Part shown: in pieces, positions 1-8,093 of the stretch
How the letters are laid out: each line of letters opens with the position of its first letter
Numbering within the stretch: the stretch's first letter is position 1
Assembly: GCA_011526105.1 (NCBI GenBank)
Contig: WYAZ01000135.1
Coordinates: 19,190 to 83,189 of the forward strand
Reading direction: 5' to 3'
Length of the DNA: 64,000 bases
Source of the DNA: Deltaproteobacteria bacterium
GTDB taxonomy: Bacteria > Myxococcota > Kuafuiibacteriia > Kuafuiibacteriales > Kuafuiibacteriaceae
Notes under the pieces: generated by a model
What the model was told of the DNA's origin: nothing
What the model saw: only the letters and a program-made list of their open reading frames with translations
Databases searched by the model: none
Translations under genes and position numbers: made by a program

Positions 1-2004
1 CTCCCCGGTCCGTCCATCCTCGTATTGGATGACGACGTGCGCGGACTTTCGACCCAGCTCGAGGCTCTGGATGATGTCGATGACCGTCATCTCGAGCAAC
101 GAACCCGAGACCCCGCTGAAGGTCGAGAGCGGGGCGATGGCGCGCTTGCCCTGTTTTCGCTTCTGCATCTCGCGCCGGATCTTGGACGCGGTCACTTCGA
201 TGCTGAGCGGCTTCACCAAGAAGTCATCGGCCCCGAGCTCGAGCGCCTTCGCCTGATGGAAGTCGTCCGAACGCGCCGAGGTCACGAACACCGCTGCATC
301 GGAGTCTCGACTCCTCAGATCCAGGAGTACGTTATAGCCATCGATCTTCGGCAGGAACGCATCGAGGAACACCACGGCTGGATCGCGCGTGCGGCAGAAC
401 TCACGGGCCTCCTTGCCGTCGTTCGCCACGAGCACGTCGTACTCCTCGTCTCGCATTCGCTCGGCCAGCTCTTCGGAAAGCGCTGGGTCGGCGTCCGCGA
501 TCAGCACCGGTCGAAACTCGCTGGCGACCGCACCGGCCGGCGCGCCGGCGGCGGGATACCAACGCTCCGTGAGTTCTCGAATGGCGCTGCGCGGGCCCAG
601 GTAGACGCTCAAGGCGCCCACGCCGAGGACAACCCGGGCTTCGAGGATGGAGCGCTGGTCGAAGGGGTCTTCCACCACGACTTCGACGCGGGTCTGGTCC
701 TCGGTCAGACCGATAGGGAGGATGCGGGTGGACTCGGCGACTTCGCGCGGATAGCGACGCAGGAGCTCTGGCAGCGGTTCGCGGGCGAGCAGCACCTCGG
801 TGTCCAAGAGGGGCACGTTCGATTGCTGGGCCAGCGCGCGCACCAGGTCGTGCTCCGCGATGATGCCCGTCTCGAGGAGGATCTCACCGATGCGTCCGCC
901 GCGAGCTCTCTGCTCCGCCAGGCCGATCTCCAGATCGGCGATGGAGAGCGAGCCTTGCGCCACGAGCAATTCGCCGATCGGGGTGCGGTTGCCAGCGGTG
1001 GGGCTGTACGCGCTGACCGCGCTCGGGTTGGGTCCGGCAGCGGCACCCCGCGCCGAGCGTTGAGCGAGACCGCCGAACTGACGGCGCATGTACACGGCGA
1101 GGTCGCGCCGCGCCGCGCGCTTCGCGAGGTTGTCCGCGGCCCTCGAGAGCTCGCCCAGTAGGGCGCCGATGGTCTGGTACCGCTCCTCTCGATCGCGAGC
1201 GAGGGCCTTCAGGCAGATGCGTTCGACTTCGGACGGCACCGCCTCGTTCGTCGAGGAAGGTGGTGGGACCGCGTCCTTCAGGATCATCTCCACCGTGGCT
1301 TGCGGGTTCTTGCCTCTGAAGAGCCTCTGGCCGGTGAGCATCTCGTGCAGCACCACCCCGGCGGAGAAGATGTCGGAGCGTTGGTCGAGAGGCTTGCCGA
1401 GCACCTGCTCGGGCGACATGTAACCGAACTTGCCGTGGAGGTTTCCGGGCAGCTGAAAGCCGTCCTTGGCCGCAATCACACGCGCGATGCCGAAGTCCGT
1501 GACCTTAACCTCGCCCTCGTAGGAGATGAGGATGTTCTGCGGAGAAATGTCTCGGTGGATGAGGCCCAGCGGCCTTCCGTCTTCGGCCTGGAGTCGATGC
1601 GCGTAGTCGAGGCCGGTCAGAAACTCGGTGGCGACGAACAGGCTCAGCTCGACGGGGAGCTTCTCCTTGCGGCGGTAAGTGTTGGAGAGCAACGCCGCGA
1701 GATCCTTGCCTCGCACGAACTCCATCGCGACGTAGACTTGGCGGTCGATCTCTCCGAGATCGAGCACCTGAACGACGTTGAAGTGCTGGATCCGCGCCGC
1801 GAGCTTGGCCTCGTGGATCAGCATGTTGGCGAAGGACGGATTCTCGCTGTAGCGCGGCAGGATCTTCTTCAGCGCGACGGCCTTCTCGAAGCCGCCGTAG
1901 CCCTGGATCTTGGCGGAGAAGATCTCGGCCATCCCGCCGTCGCCAATTCGGTCCAAGATGATGTACGGACCGAACCGACGAGGGCCCTTTTGGGTCGTCT
2001 CCAC
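1..2004 (-). CDS. Ser/Thr protein kinase - MshEN - receiver - PATAN (DUF4388) signalling protein, C-terminus cut by window edge
   Basis: The gene runs off the left edge; 668 codons are visible. Residues about 11-285 form a Hanks-type kinase: glycine-rich loop at 21-24, Lys46 in VALKK, HRD at 150-152, DFG at 170-172. A T2SSE-N/MshEN domain follows at about 340-480 (IGELLVAQGSL), a fold that binds c-di-GMP or ATP in MshE. A receiver domain spans about 499-615 with phospho-acceptor Asp548 and Lys598 intact, and a PATAN/DUF4388 domain begins near 628. The GTG start at 2004 is fixed by an in-frame TGA two codons upstream; no clear Shine-Dalgarno is seen. The gene is divergent from polA, 93 bp away. 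Kinase and receiver assignments are firm; what passes between the modules is inference. Confidence 0.9.
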   Translation of the reverse strand, partial: METTQKGPRRFGPYIILDRIGDGGMAEIFSAKIQGYGGFEKAVALKKILPRYSENPSFANMLIHEAKLAARIQHFNVVQVLDLGEIDRQVYVAMEFVRGKDLAALLSNTYRRKEKLPVELSLFVATEFLTGLDYAHRLQAEDGRPLGLIHRDISPQNILISYEGEVKVTDFGIARVIAAKDGFQLPGNLHGKFGYMSPEQVLGKPLDQRSDIFSAGVVLHEMLTGQRLFRGKNPQATVEMILKDAVPPPSSTNEAVPSEVERICLKALARDREERYQTIGALLGELSRAADNLAKRAARRDLAVYMRRQFGGLAQRSARGAAAGPNPSAVSAYSPTAGNRTPIGELLVAQGSLSIADLEIGLAEQRARGGRIGEILLETGIIAEHDLVRALAQQSNVPLLDTEVLLAREPLPELLRRYPREVAESTRILPIGLTEDQTRVEVVVEDPFDQRSILEARVVLGVGALSVYLGPRSAIRELTERWYPAAGAPAGAVASEFRPVLIADADPALSEELAERMRDEEYDVLVANDGKEAREFCRTRDPAVVFLDAFLPKIDGYNVLLDLRSRDSDAAVFVTSARSDDFHQAKALELGADDFLVKPLSIEVTASKIRREMQKRKQGKRAIAPLSTFSGVSGSLLEMTVIDIIQSLELGRKSAHVVIQYEDGRTGE

Positions 2005-2097
2005 GCGTTTTCAGTCTACACCCGATCCTGGACGGACATGAAAGCCTGGCCACCCGGGGTGAAGTCTGGCATGCGACATGTCAGGAGCGAGGCGACA

Positions 2098-4806
2098 GTG
2101 AAGAGCGCGTCCAGGGTCTACCTCATCGACGGGTCGGGCTACATCTACCGTGCCTTCTACGGGATCCGTGCGCTCTCGACCGCGAGCGGCGAACCTACAA
2201 ACGCGGTCTACGGCTTCGCGACGATGATCCAGAAGGTGCTCGACGACGAGAAGCCGGAGTTCGTGGCCATCACCTTCGATGCTTCTCGCCATACGTTCAG
2301 GCAGCGGATCTATCCTCAGTACAAAGCCCAGCGTCCCCCGCCCCCAGAGGACCTCGTTCCGCAGATCCCGCGCATCCACCAGGTCGCGGAGTCGTTTCGG
2401 CTGCCCACGTTCGTCAGCACCGAGTACGAGGCGGACGATCTCATCGCCACCATGACCCGGCTCGCGCTCGAGGACGGCAAGGACGTCGTGGTCGTCACCG
2501 GCGATAAAGACCTGATGCAGCTCGTGGGGCCGAGGGTGACCATCTTCGATCCCATGAAGGCGGTGCACATCGGGCCCAAAGAGGTGGAGGAGAAGTTCGG
2601 GGTACCGCCGGAGCGCGTGCTCGATGCGTTGTCTCTCGCCGGCGACAGCTCCGACAACATCCCCGGCGTCAAAGGGGTGGGCCCCAAGACCGCCACCAAG
2701 CTGCTCCTCGAGTTTGGCACCGTGGAAGGGGTGCTCGAAGCGGCGAAGAACGGACAGATCAAGGGCAAGGTCGGCGAGAAGATCGCCGCGGCGGAAGCGG
2801 ATGCACTCATGTCCAAGCGCCTCGTGACGCTCGTGGACGTCGTGCCGATGCCCGGCTTCTCGATCGAGAAGCTGGCGTATGCGGGGCCCGATCGCGAGGC
2901 GCAGACCAAGCTGTTCACCGAACTCGAGTTCAAGCGTTTGATCCCGAGTCCGGGCGAGGCCGAGATTCCTGGGGCGGTGGTGGCGTCCAGCACCCGCGAG
3001 ATCGAACACAAGACCAAACGCATCATCACGTCGCCGGTGGCGTTGGCGGAGCTTCGAGATCGATTGCTACAAGAGAAGCGGGTCGCGGTCGAGGTGGAGC
3101 TCTCCAGCACTCGAGTGGTCGACGCAGAGGTCTTCGGCTTCGCCTTCTCCTACGAGCGCGGGTCCGCGGCCTACGTGCCGGTGAATCACAATTACCCCGG
3201 CGCTCCGGGGCATCTCGACCTCGAACACACCGTGACCACCCTTCGCCCCTTCTTCGAGAAGCTCGAGGTGGAGAAGGTCAGCTCGAGCGGAAAGGCGTTG
3301 GTCGCGGTGCTCGACCGCTTCGACGTCGACCTTTGTCGTCTCGGCTTCGACACCACGCTCGCCAGCTACCTCCTCGATCCCGACGAAGCCGCGCACGACC
3401 CCGCCACCGTGGCGCGCCGCGCGCTCGGCCTCGAGCTCGAGTCGCGCGACCAGGTGCTGGGACGCGGCCAGAAGAAGCGCAGCTTCGGCCATCTCGGCTT
3501 CGACGAGGCCAGTACGCTGCTTGGCGAAGCGGCGGACGTGAGTCTGCGTGCGGCCGAGGTCCTGTCGCCGCGTCTCGTCGAGGCTGGCGTGAACGAGGTC
3601 CTCACGGACGTCGAGCTGCCTTTGATACCGATCCTCGCGCGCATGGAGACCACCGGAATCCGGGTCGATCTCGCGCTCGCGCAGAAGCTATCGGCGGAGC
3701 TCGGGACCGAGATCGGTCAACTCGAGCAGAAGTGCTACGAGGCCGCGAACCGCGAGTTCAACCTCGGCTCACCCAAGCAGCTGCAGAAGGTGCTCTACGA
3801 AGATCTGGGCCTCCGCATCATCAAGCGCACCAAGACGGGCCCGAGCACGGACGCTTCGGTGCTGGAAGAACTGGTCGATGAGCATCCGCTCCCGCAGCTC
3901 ATCCTGGAGTACCGGCAGCTCACCAAGCTCAAGGGCACCTACCTCGACGGCCTCTCCGAGCTCGTCTGTCCCTCGACCGGTCGCGTGCACACCACCTTCT
4001 CGCAGGCCACCGCCGCCACCGGGCGGCTGTCGTCCCACGACCCAAACCTTCAGAACATCCCGATCCGCTCCGAGACCGGTCGGCTCCTCCGCCGAATCTT
4101 CATCCCCGCGGAGGGCTCTAAGCTCATCTCGGTCGACTACTCGCAGATCGAGCTGCGAGTCCTGGCGCATCTGTCGGGCGAGCCGGTGCTCATTCAGGCC
4201 TTTCGCGATGGCGCGGACATCCACACGCGCACCGCATCCGTGTTGTTCGAGGTTGCGCCCACAGAGGTGACCCGCGAGCAACGCGCACAGGCGAAGGCGG
4301 TCAACTTTGGGGTGTTGTACGGCATGGGTCCGGTGCGCCTCGCGCGTCAGCTCGGCATCCCTCGTCGCACCGCCTCCAAGTTCGTGGAGGACTATTTCGT
4401 GCGGCAGCCGGCGGTCCAAGCCTTCATCGATAAGACCCTAGACCAGGCTCGCGCCGAAGGTGTGGTTCGTACGCTGCTCGGGCGTCGCCGCATCGTGCGA
4501 GACATCGGTTCCAAGAACCGCATGGCACGCGCCGGCGCCGAGCGCATCGCCATCAACACCCCGGTGCAGGGCAGCGCGGCGGATCTGATCAAGCTCGCCA
4601 TGATTCGGGTCGCCGCGCGCCTCGAGCAGAGGCCGAGCACGAAGCTTCTGCTTCAGGTGCATGACGAGCTGCTGCTCGAGGCCCCGCACACCGAGGCGGA
4701 CGACGTCGCGGCCATGGTCGTCAAGGAGATGGGTGCGGTGTTTCCACTCGACGTCCCGCTCTTGGCCGAAGCCCATGTGGGTGCGAACTGGGACGAGGCC
4801 CACTGA
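2098..4806 (+). CDS. polA: DNA polymerase I
   Basis: The 902-residue product repairs and processes DNA (gap filling, primer removal). The 5'-3' exonuclease/FEN domain covers about 1-290, with TGDKDL near 135-139 and the SSDNIPGVKGVG helix-hairpin-helix. The polymerase domain occupies the C-terminal half: motif A VDYSQIELR with Asp680, motif B KAVNFGVLYG (Phe at the ddNTP-discrimination site), motif C VHDE at 854-857. The middle 3'-5' exonuclease fold looks degenerate: the first DxE motif reads VAVEVELSST (329-338) and the second region lacks the usual Asp, so proofreading is probably lost, as in Taq polymerase. GTG at 2098 was chosen because AGGAG lies 10 bp upstream and the protein then begins as relatives do; ATGs at 2038 and 2071 are in frame but less likely. 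The histidine kinase gene follows after 6 bp. Confidence 0.95.
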   Translation: MKSASRVYLIDGSGYIYRAFYGIRALSTASGEPTNAVYGFATMIQKVLDDEKPEFVAITFDASRHTFRQRIYPQYKAQRPPPPEDLVPQIPRIHQVAESFRLPTFVSTEYEADDLIATMTRLALEDGKDVVVVTGDKDLMQLVGPRVTIFDPMKAVHIGPKEVEEKFGVPPERVLDALSLAGDSSDNIPGVKGVGPKTATKLLLEFGTVEGVLEAAKNGQIKGKVGEKIAAAEADALMSKRLVTLVDVVPMPGFSIEKLAYAGPDREAQTKLFTELEFKRLIPSPGEAEIPGAVVASSTREIEHKTKRIITSPVALAELRDRLLQEKRVAVEVELSSTRVVDAEVFGFAFSYERGSAAYVPVNHNYPGAPGHLDLEHTVTTLRPFFEKLEVEKVSSSGKALVAVLDRFDVDLCRLGFDTTLASYLLDPDEAAHDPATVARRALGLELESRDQVLGRGQKKRSFGHLGFDEASTLLGEAADVSLRAAEVLSPRLVEAGVNEVLTDVELPLIPILARMETTGIRVDLALAQKLSAELGTEIGQLEQKCYEAANREFNLGSPKQLQKVLYEDLGLRIIKRTKTGPSTDASVLEELVDEHPLPQLILEYRQLTKLKGTYLDGLSELVCPSTGRVHTTFSQATAATGRLSSHDPNLQNIPIRSETGRLLRRIFIPAEGSKLISVDYSQIELRVLAHLSGEPVLIQAFRDGADIHTRTASVLFEVAPTEVTREQRAQAKAVNFGVLYGMGPVRLARQLGIPRRTASKFVEDYFVRQPAVQAFIDKTLDQARAEGVVRTLLGRRRIVRDIGSKNRMARAGAERIAINTPVQGSAADLIKLAMIRVAARLEQRPSTKLLLQVHDELLLEAPHTEADDVAAMVVKEMGAVFPLDVPLLAEAHVGANWDEAH

Positions 4807-4812
4807 TTCCGG

Positions 4813-6588
4813 ATGCGCACGGTGCGTCCCAAGCCCCGCCGATCCAAGAACCTCGCGGACGCGGAGCGTCGTATTCATCAGCTCGAGGACGAGCTGCTCG
4901 ACCTGCGCGTGGAGCTCAGTCGCTCCGAGAGCCGCGTGGAGGCGATGAAGCAGATTGGCCAAGAGCTCGGGAGCAACCTCGAGCTCGACATCTTGCTCGA
5001 GCGGCTGGTCGCCCGCACCACCGAGATCCTCGACGCTGATCGCTCCACCTTGTTCTTCGTAGACCCTGAGCGTCGTGAGCTTTGCTCGCAGGTGCTCGAG
5101 GGCTCCGAGATGCGTGAGCTCCGCCTGCCTTTTGGCAGCGGGGTGGCCGGCTGGGTGGCGGAGAACAACGAGCCCCTGCACATCCCCGATGCTTACAAAG
5201 ATCCACGCTTCAATCGCTCCGTGGACAAGAAGACCGGCTACCGAACCCGCGGCATGTTGGTCTGGCCCATCCGAGACCCCCATCGAGGTGGGGTCAGCGG
5301 CGTCATCCAGGTGCTCAACAAGAACTCGGGCAGCTTCGACCGGGGTGATGAGCGGCTCCTGTCCGCCATCGCCTCCGAGATAGGCGTCGCCTTGGCCGCG
5401 GCGCGCCTCTACCAGGAGGTCGTCGAACGCAACGAGGCGCTCGAGCGCACCCGGGGGGAGCTTCAGCTCCTCCTCGAGACCGAGCGTGCGATCTCCAGCC
5501 TCTCGGAGCTCGAGGCCATGCTGGCCTCGATCCTGGGCACCGCCCTCGAGCGCTTCCGAGCGCGCTCGGGGGTGATCTACCTGCTCGACGAACCCAAGAA
5601 GAACCTCGTGGCGGCGTCCGCCGCGGGCACCTACGCCCGGGACCTCGCGCGCCTCAGTTTTCCCGTAGAAGACCCGAGCTTTCGGGAACTCGTTCCGGAA
5701 GGGGTCGTGCACACGCCCGAACGCCGCCGGGTCCTGCGCCGCGGACGCCTTCGTGTGCATCACCGGCTCTTGGTTCCGATCGTCACCAAGTACGACGGCG
5801 TGATCGGCGCGCTCGAGATCCTCGAGCCCAAAGGCGGCGACCTCGCGGCCGGTGACCTCGCGGCGTTGCGTGTGGTCGCCTCACAGGCGGGCCGAGCCAT
5901 CAACGCCGAGCGTCAGCGCAGAGCGCGCGAGCAGGCCGAAAACCTCGAGACCATCGGCCGAATGCTGAGCGGCGTAGTTCACGATCTCCGCACGCCGCTG
6001 ACGCTGCTCTCTGGTTACGCCGATGTACTGGTCGAGGCCGAGACCGAAGACGAGCGGAAGGCACACGCCCGCGGCTTGCATCGTCAGGTCGAGCACATGA
6101 GCCACATGCTCAAGGACCTCCTCTCCTTTGCGCGCGGCGAGCGGTCCATCCTGGTGCGCAAGGTCTATCTCGATCGCTTCATGGCCGAGATCGAGGAGTA
6201 TCTGCGCACGGAGCTCGATGGCACCGGGGTGAAGCTCGAGTTGGATCTGAAGTTCCGTGGCGCTGCGCGCTTCGACGAGACCAAGCTCCGGCGGGTGATC
6301 CACAACCTCGCGCGGAACGCGCGCGAGGCCATGCCCGGCGGGGGGCGCTTTCGCGTGAGCCTCGAGAAGCAGAAGGGTGAGCTCGTCTTCACCTTCTCGG
6401 ACAACGGACCCGGCATCCCCGCCGCCGTTCGCGGGCGTGTCTTTCAGCCTTTCTCGACCCACGGAAAGACCGGGGGGACCGGGCTCGGGCTCGCGATGGT
6501 CAAGCACATCGTCGAGGAGCACGAGGGTACGGTGTCGGTGCAGACATCCAAGAAAGGCACCACGTTTCGCATTACGCTGCCGGCGTGA
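4813..6588 (+). CDS. Cytoplasmic GAF-GAF sensor histidine kinase
   Basis: The 591-residue protein has a basic N-terminus and a coiled coil (about 14-45), a GAF domain (about 55-200), a second coiled coil, a second GAF domain (about 225-368), a HisKA dimerisation helix with phospho-acceptor His390 (VVHDLRTPL), and a HATPase domain with N-box Asn498, DNGPGIP at 530-536 and GTGLGL at 555-560. All catalytic motifs are intact. No transmembrane segment is seen, so it probably senses a cytosolic ligand or redox state. It starts 6 bp after polA and may be co-transcribed with it. No response regulator lies beside it on the same strand; the receiver-containing kinase at the left edge is the nearest candidate partner, which is only inference. 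Confidence 0.93.
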   Translation: MRTVRPKPRRSKNLADAERRIHQLEDELLDLRVELSRSESRVEAMKQIGQELGSNLELDILLERLVARTTEILDADRSTLFFVDPERRELCSQVLEGSEMRELRLPFGSGVAGWVAENNEPLHIPDAYKDPRFNRSVDKKTGYRTRGMLVWPIRDPHRGGVSGVIQVLNKNSGSFDRGDERLLSAIASEIGVALAAARLYQEVVERNEALERTRGELQLLLETERAISSLSELEAMLASILGTALERFRARSGVIYLLDEPKKNLVAASAAGTYARDLARLSFPVEDPSFRELVPEGVVHTPERRRVLRRGRLRVHHRLLVPIVTKYDGVIGALEILEPKGGDLAAGDLAALRVVASQAGRAINAERQRRAREQAENLETIGRMLSGVVHDLRTPLTLLSGYADVLVEAETEDERKAHARGLHRQVEHMSHMLKDLLSFARGERSILVRKVYLDRFMAEIEEYLRTELDGTGVKLELDLKFRGAARFDETKLRRVIHNLARNAREAMPGGGRFRVSLEKQKGELVFTFSDNGPGIPAAVRGRVFQPFSTHGKTGGTGLGLAMVKHIVEEHEGTVSVQTSKKGTTFRITLPA

Positions 6589-6695
6589 AGACCGCCCTCG
6601 CGCAGGCTGAGCATGCGGTCATGGACGGGTCGGGGGACGGTGGATGAAGCACGGCCTGCGCTTGACCTCGATTCCGTGGGGAAGTAGGCAGCCCC

Positions 6696-7682
6696 GTGCG
6701 CCTCTTTCGTGTTCCGGCTCTCGGACTGCTCACCCTCATCGTCGCCTGCGGTGATGATTCGCCGAGCGATGCCGGCCTCACGGTCCCCGACTCTGGGGTC
6801 ACGCCCCGAGACGCGGCCGTGCCCCCTCGCGACCTCGGCACTCGAGATCTCGGCACTCGAGATCTCGGCACTCGAGACCTCGGGACCCCGGATCTGGGCA
6901 CCCCAGACCTCGGCATCGTCGACACCGGCCCGTCCGACACCGGCGTCCACCCCGACGCCATGGTCGTCGATGCGGGCCCCGAAGACACTGGCGTCGAGCC
7001 CGATGCGGGCATCGCAGACACCGGCCCGGTCGACACCGGCCCGAGCTGCAGCGACGGGATTCGCAACGAGGACGAGCACTGGGTCGACTGCGGTGGCTGG
7101 TGCAACAACCTCTGCCCGGCCTGCCCAAACACCGGGAACCTGCTCCGCAATCCGAGCTTCGAGACCGCGAGTGTCATCGTGCTGGGCCAAGGCGTGGTGC
7201 CCGACGAGTGGATGGTGGTCCTGCCCTCACCGGACACCTACAGCAACGACGGCTCTTTCGGTCTGCCTCCGAACGGCTTCGGGAACTTCACCGGCGTGGT
7301 CGCCCAGGACGGCCTTCGGTGGGTCGCGGGCTGGAACGGCCTACCCGAGACCTTTGGCCAGGTCCTCACCTCGTCGCTCACGCCGGGCGCGCGTTATCGC
7401 CTCGAGGGCTACATGCACCCCGCGATCCGCGGCGACATCACCTCCGACGGCACCTATGTCGTCTCGCTCGCGGACGGCGTCGGCCTGGCACAGACCTCGG
7501 TGCTCGGCCGCTTCGGCTACACGAACAGCGTTTCGTGGCAGCACCGGGTGTTCGAATTCGTCGCGCCCCCTGAGGCCGAGCAGCTTCCTTTGATGCACTT
7601 CGTGCCGACCAGCACGATCGGCTACAGCTACCCGGGCCTCGATAACCTGCTCTTGGTTCAGACCAGCTCCTGCACCAACTGA
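6696..7682 (+). CDS. Lipoprotein with RDLGT repeats, Cys-rich motif and lectin-like C-terminal domain
   Basis: This 328-residue protein starts with GTG and has a lipoprotein signal ending in LIVAC (Cys18). Residues about 45-75 are a DLGTR/DLGTP tandem repeat, followed by a Thr/Asp/Gly-rich linker. A Cys cluster near 110-140 contains CSDGIRNEDE and VDCGGWC, a motif seen in myxobacterial surface lipoproteins. The C-terminal part (about 145-328) begins NLLRNPSFET, typical of carbohydrate-binding jelly-roll domains at the start of a 'new part of a structure' module. It is therefore likely an outer-membrane or surface lipoprotein that binds a glycan; the ligand is unknown. It converges on the Nudix gene, with a hairpin spanning both stop codons. 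Confidence 0.8.
   Translation: MRLFRVPALGLLTLIVACGDDSPSDAGLTVPDSGVTPRDAAVPPRDLGTRDLGTRDLGTRDLGTPDLGTPDLGIVDTGPSDTGVHPDAMVVDAGPEDTGVEPDAGIADTGPVDTGPSCSDGIRNEDEHWVDCGGWCNNLCPACPNTGNLLRNPSFETASVIVLGQGVVPDEWMVVLPSPDTYSNDGSFGLPPNGFGNFTGVVAQDGLRWVAGWNGLPETFGQVLTSSLTPGARYRLEGYMHPAIRGDITSDGTYVVSLADGVGLAQTSVLGRFGYTNSVSWQHRVFEFVAPPEAEQLPLMHFVPTSTIGYSYPGLDNLLLVQTSSCTN
6831..6920 (+). repeat. Six 15-bp tandem units encoding (R/P)DLGT
   Basis: Six consecutive 15-bp units (consensus gatctcggcactcga) lie in the linker of the lipoprotein gene. Units 2 and 3 are identical, and units 4-6 have diverged at the third position and at the Arg/Pro codon. All keep the reading frame, so gain or loss of a unit would change linker length by five residues without a frameshift. 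Confidence 0.85.
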
Positions 7683-7696
7683 GCGCGGCGCTCAGT
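7678..7696. terminator. Perfect inverted repeat between convergent genes (bidirectional terminator candidate)
   Basis: The 9-bp arm actgagcgc (7678-7686) and its exact complement (7688-7696) flank a single base. The hairpin contains the TGA of the lipoprotein gene (7680-7682) and the TGA of the Nudix gene (7692-7694). There is no long T-run on either side, so strength is uncertain. Confidence 0.5.
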
Positions 7697-8093
7697 ACTC
7701 TTTGAGCAGCGCATCCACGGTGGCTTGATCGGCCCCGGGGAACTCGTAGTCATCGAACTCGTGCGGCGCGACCCATCGGAAGTCGTGGATGCCGACCTTC
7801 TGAATCTTGTCGTCCGCGGTGAGGATTCGGCACCGATACACGCGGAAGTCGATGATGTACGCCACATACTCGTGCGTGACCGCGACCGAGTGCGCGAGCA
7901 CCTCGGCCTCGATGCGCATGTCTTCCTGGAGCTCACGCCTGAGGGCGTCCTCGTCGGTTTCGCCGTCTTCGACCCGGCCACCCGGAAACTCCCACAGCAG
8001 CGGCAGAGAGCTGGTGGGCTTGCGTTGGGTGATGAGGTACTTGCCGTCGCGCTCGATCTGCGCGGCGACCACCCGGATCTTCCGCTTGCTCAT
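7692..8093 (-). CDS. Nudix hydrolase, MutT/8-oxo-dGTPase-like
   Basis: The 133-residue protein hydrolyses a nucleoside diphosphate linked to another moiety. The Nudix box GGRVEDGETDEDALRRELQE sits near residues 37-56, preceded by WEFPGG, which is typical of MutT-type sanitising enzymes. The box is slightly off-consensus after REL (ED instead of EE, and no Gly afterwards). The ATG at 8093 overlaps the TGA of the upstream lipoprotein gene by 4 bp (ATGA), which fixes the start and implies translational coupling, even though a longer frame exists upstream. MutY, another 8-oxoguanine defence enzyme, lies 1.5 kb away; that proximity may be coincidence. Confidence 0.85.
   Translation of the reverse strand: MSKRKIRVVAAQIERDGKYLITQRKPTSSLPLLWEFPGGRVEDGETDEDALRRELQEDMRIEAEVLAHSVAVTHEYVAYIIDFRVYRCRILTADDKIQKVGIHDFRWVAPHEFDDYEFPGADQATVDALLKEY

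Noticed and set aside
25..1161. 378-residue plus-strand frame at the left edge
   Set aside because: It is antisense to the kinase/MshEN/receiver/PATAN gene, whose motifs are clear on the minus strand; composition of the plus frame is typical of an antisense shadow in high-GC DNA.
1300..2097. Long upstream extension of the polA frame
   Set aside because: The frame is open but antisense to the kinase; polA has a Shine-Dalgarno-supported GTG at 2098 and its family N-terminus begins there.
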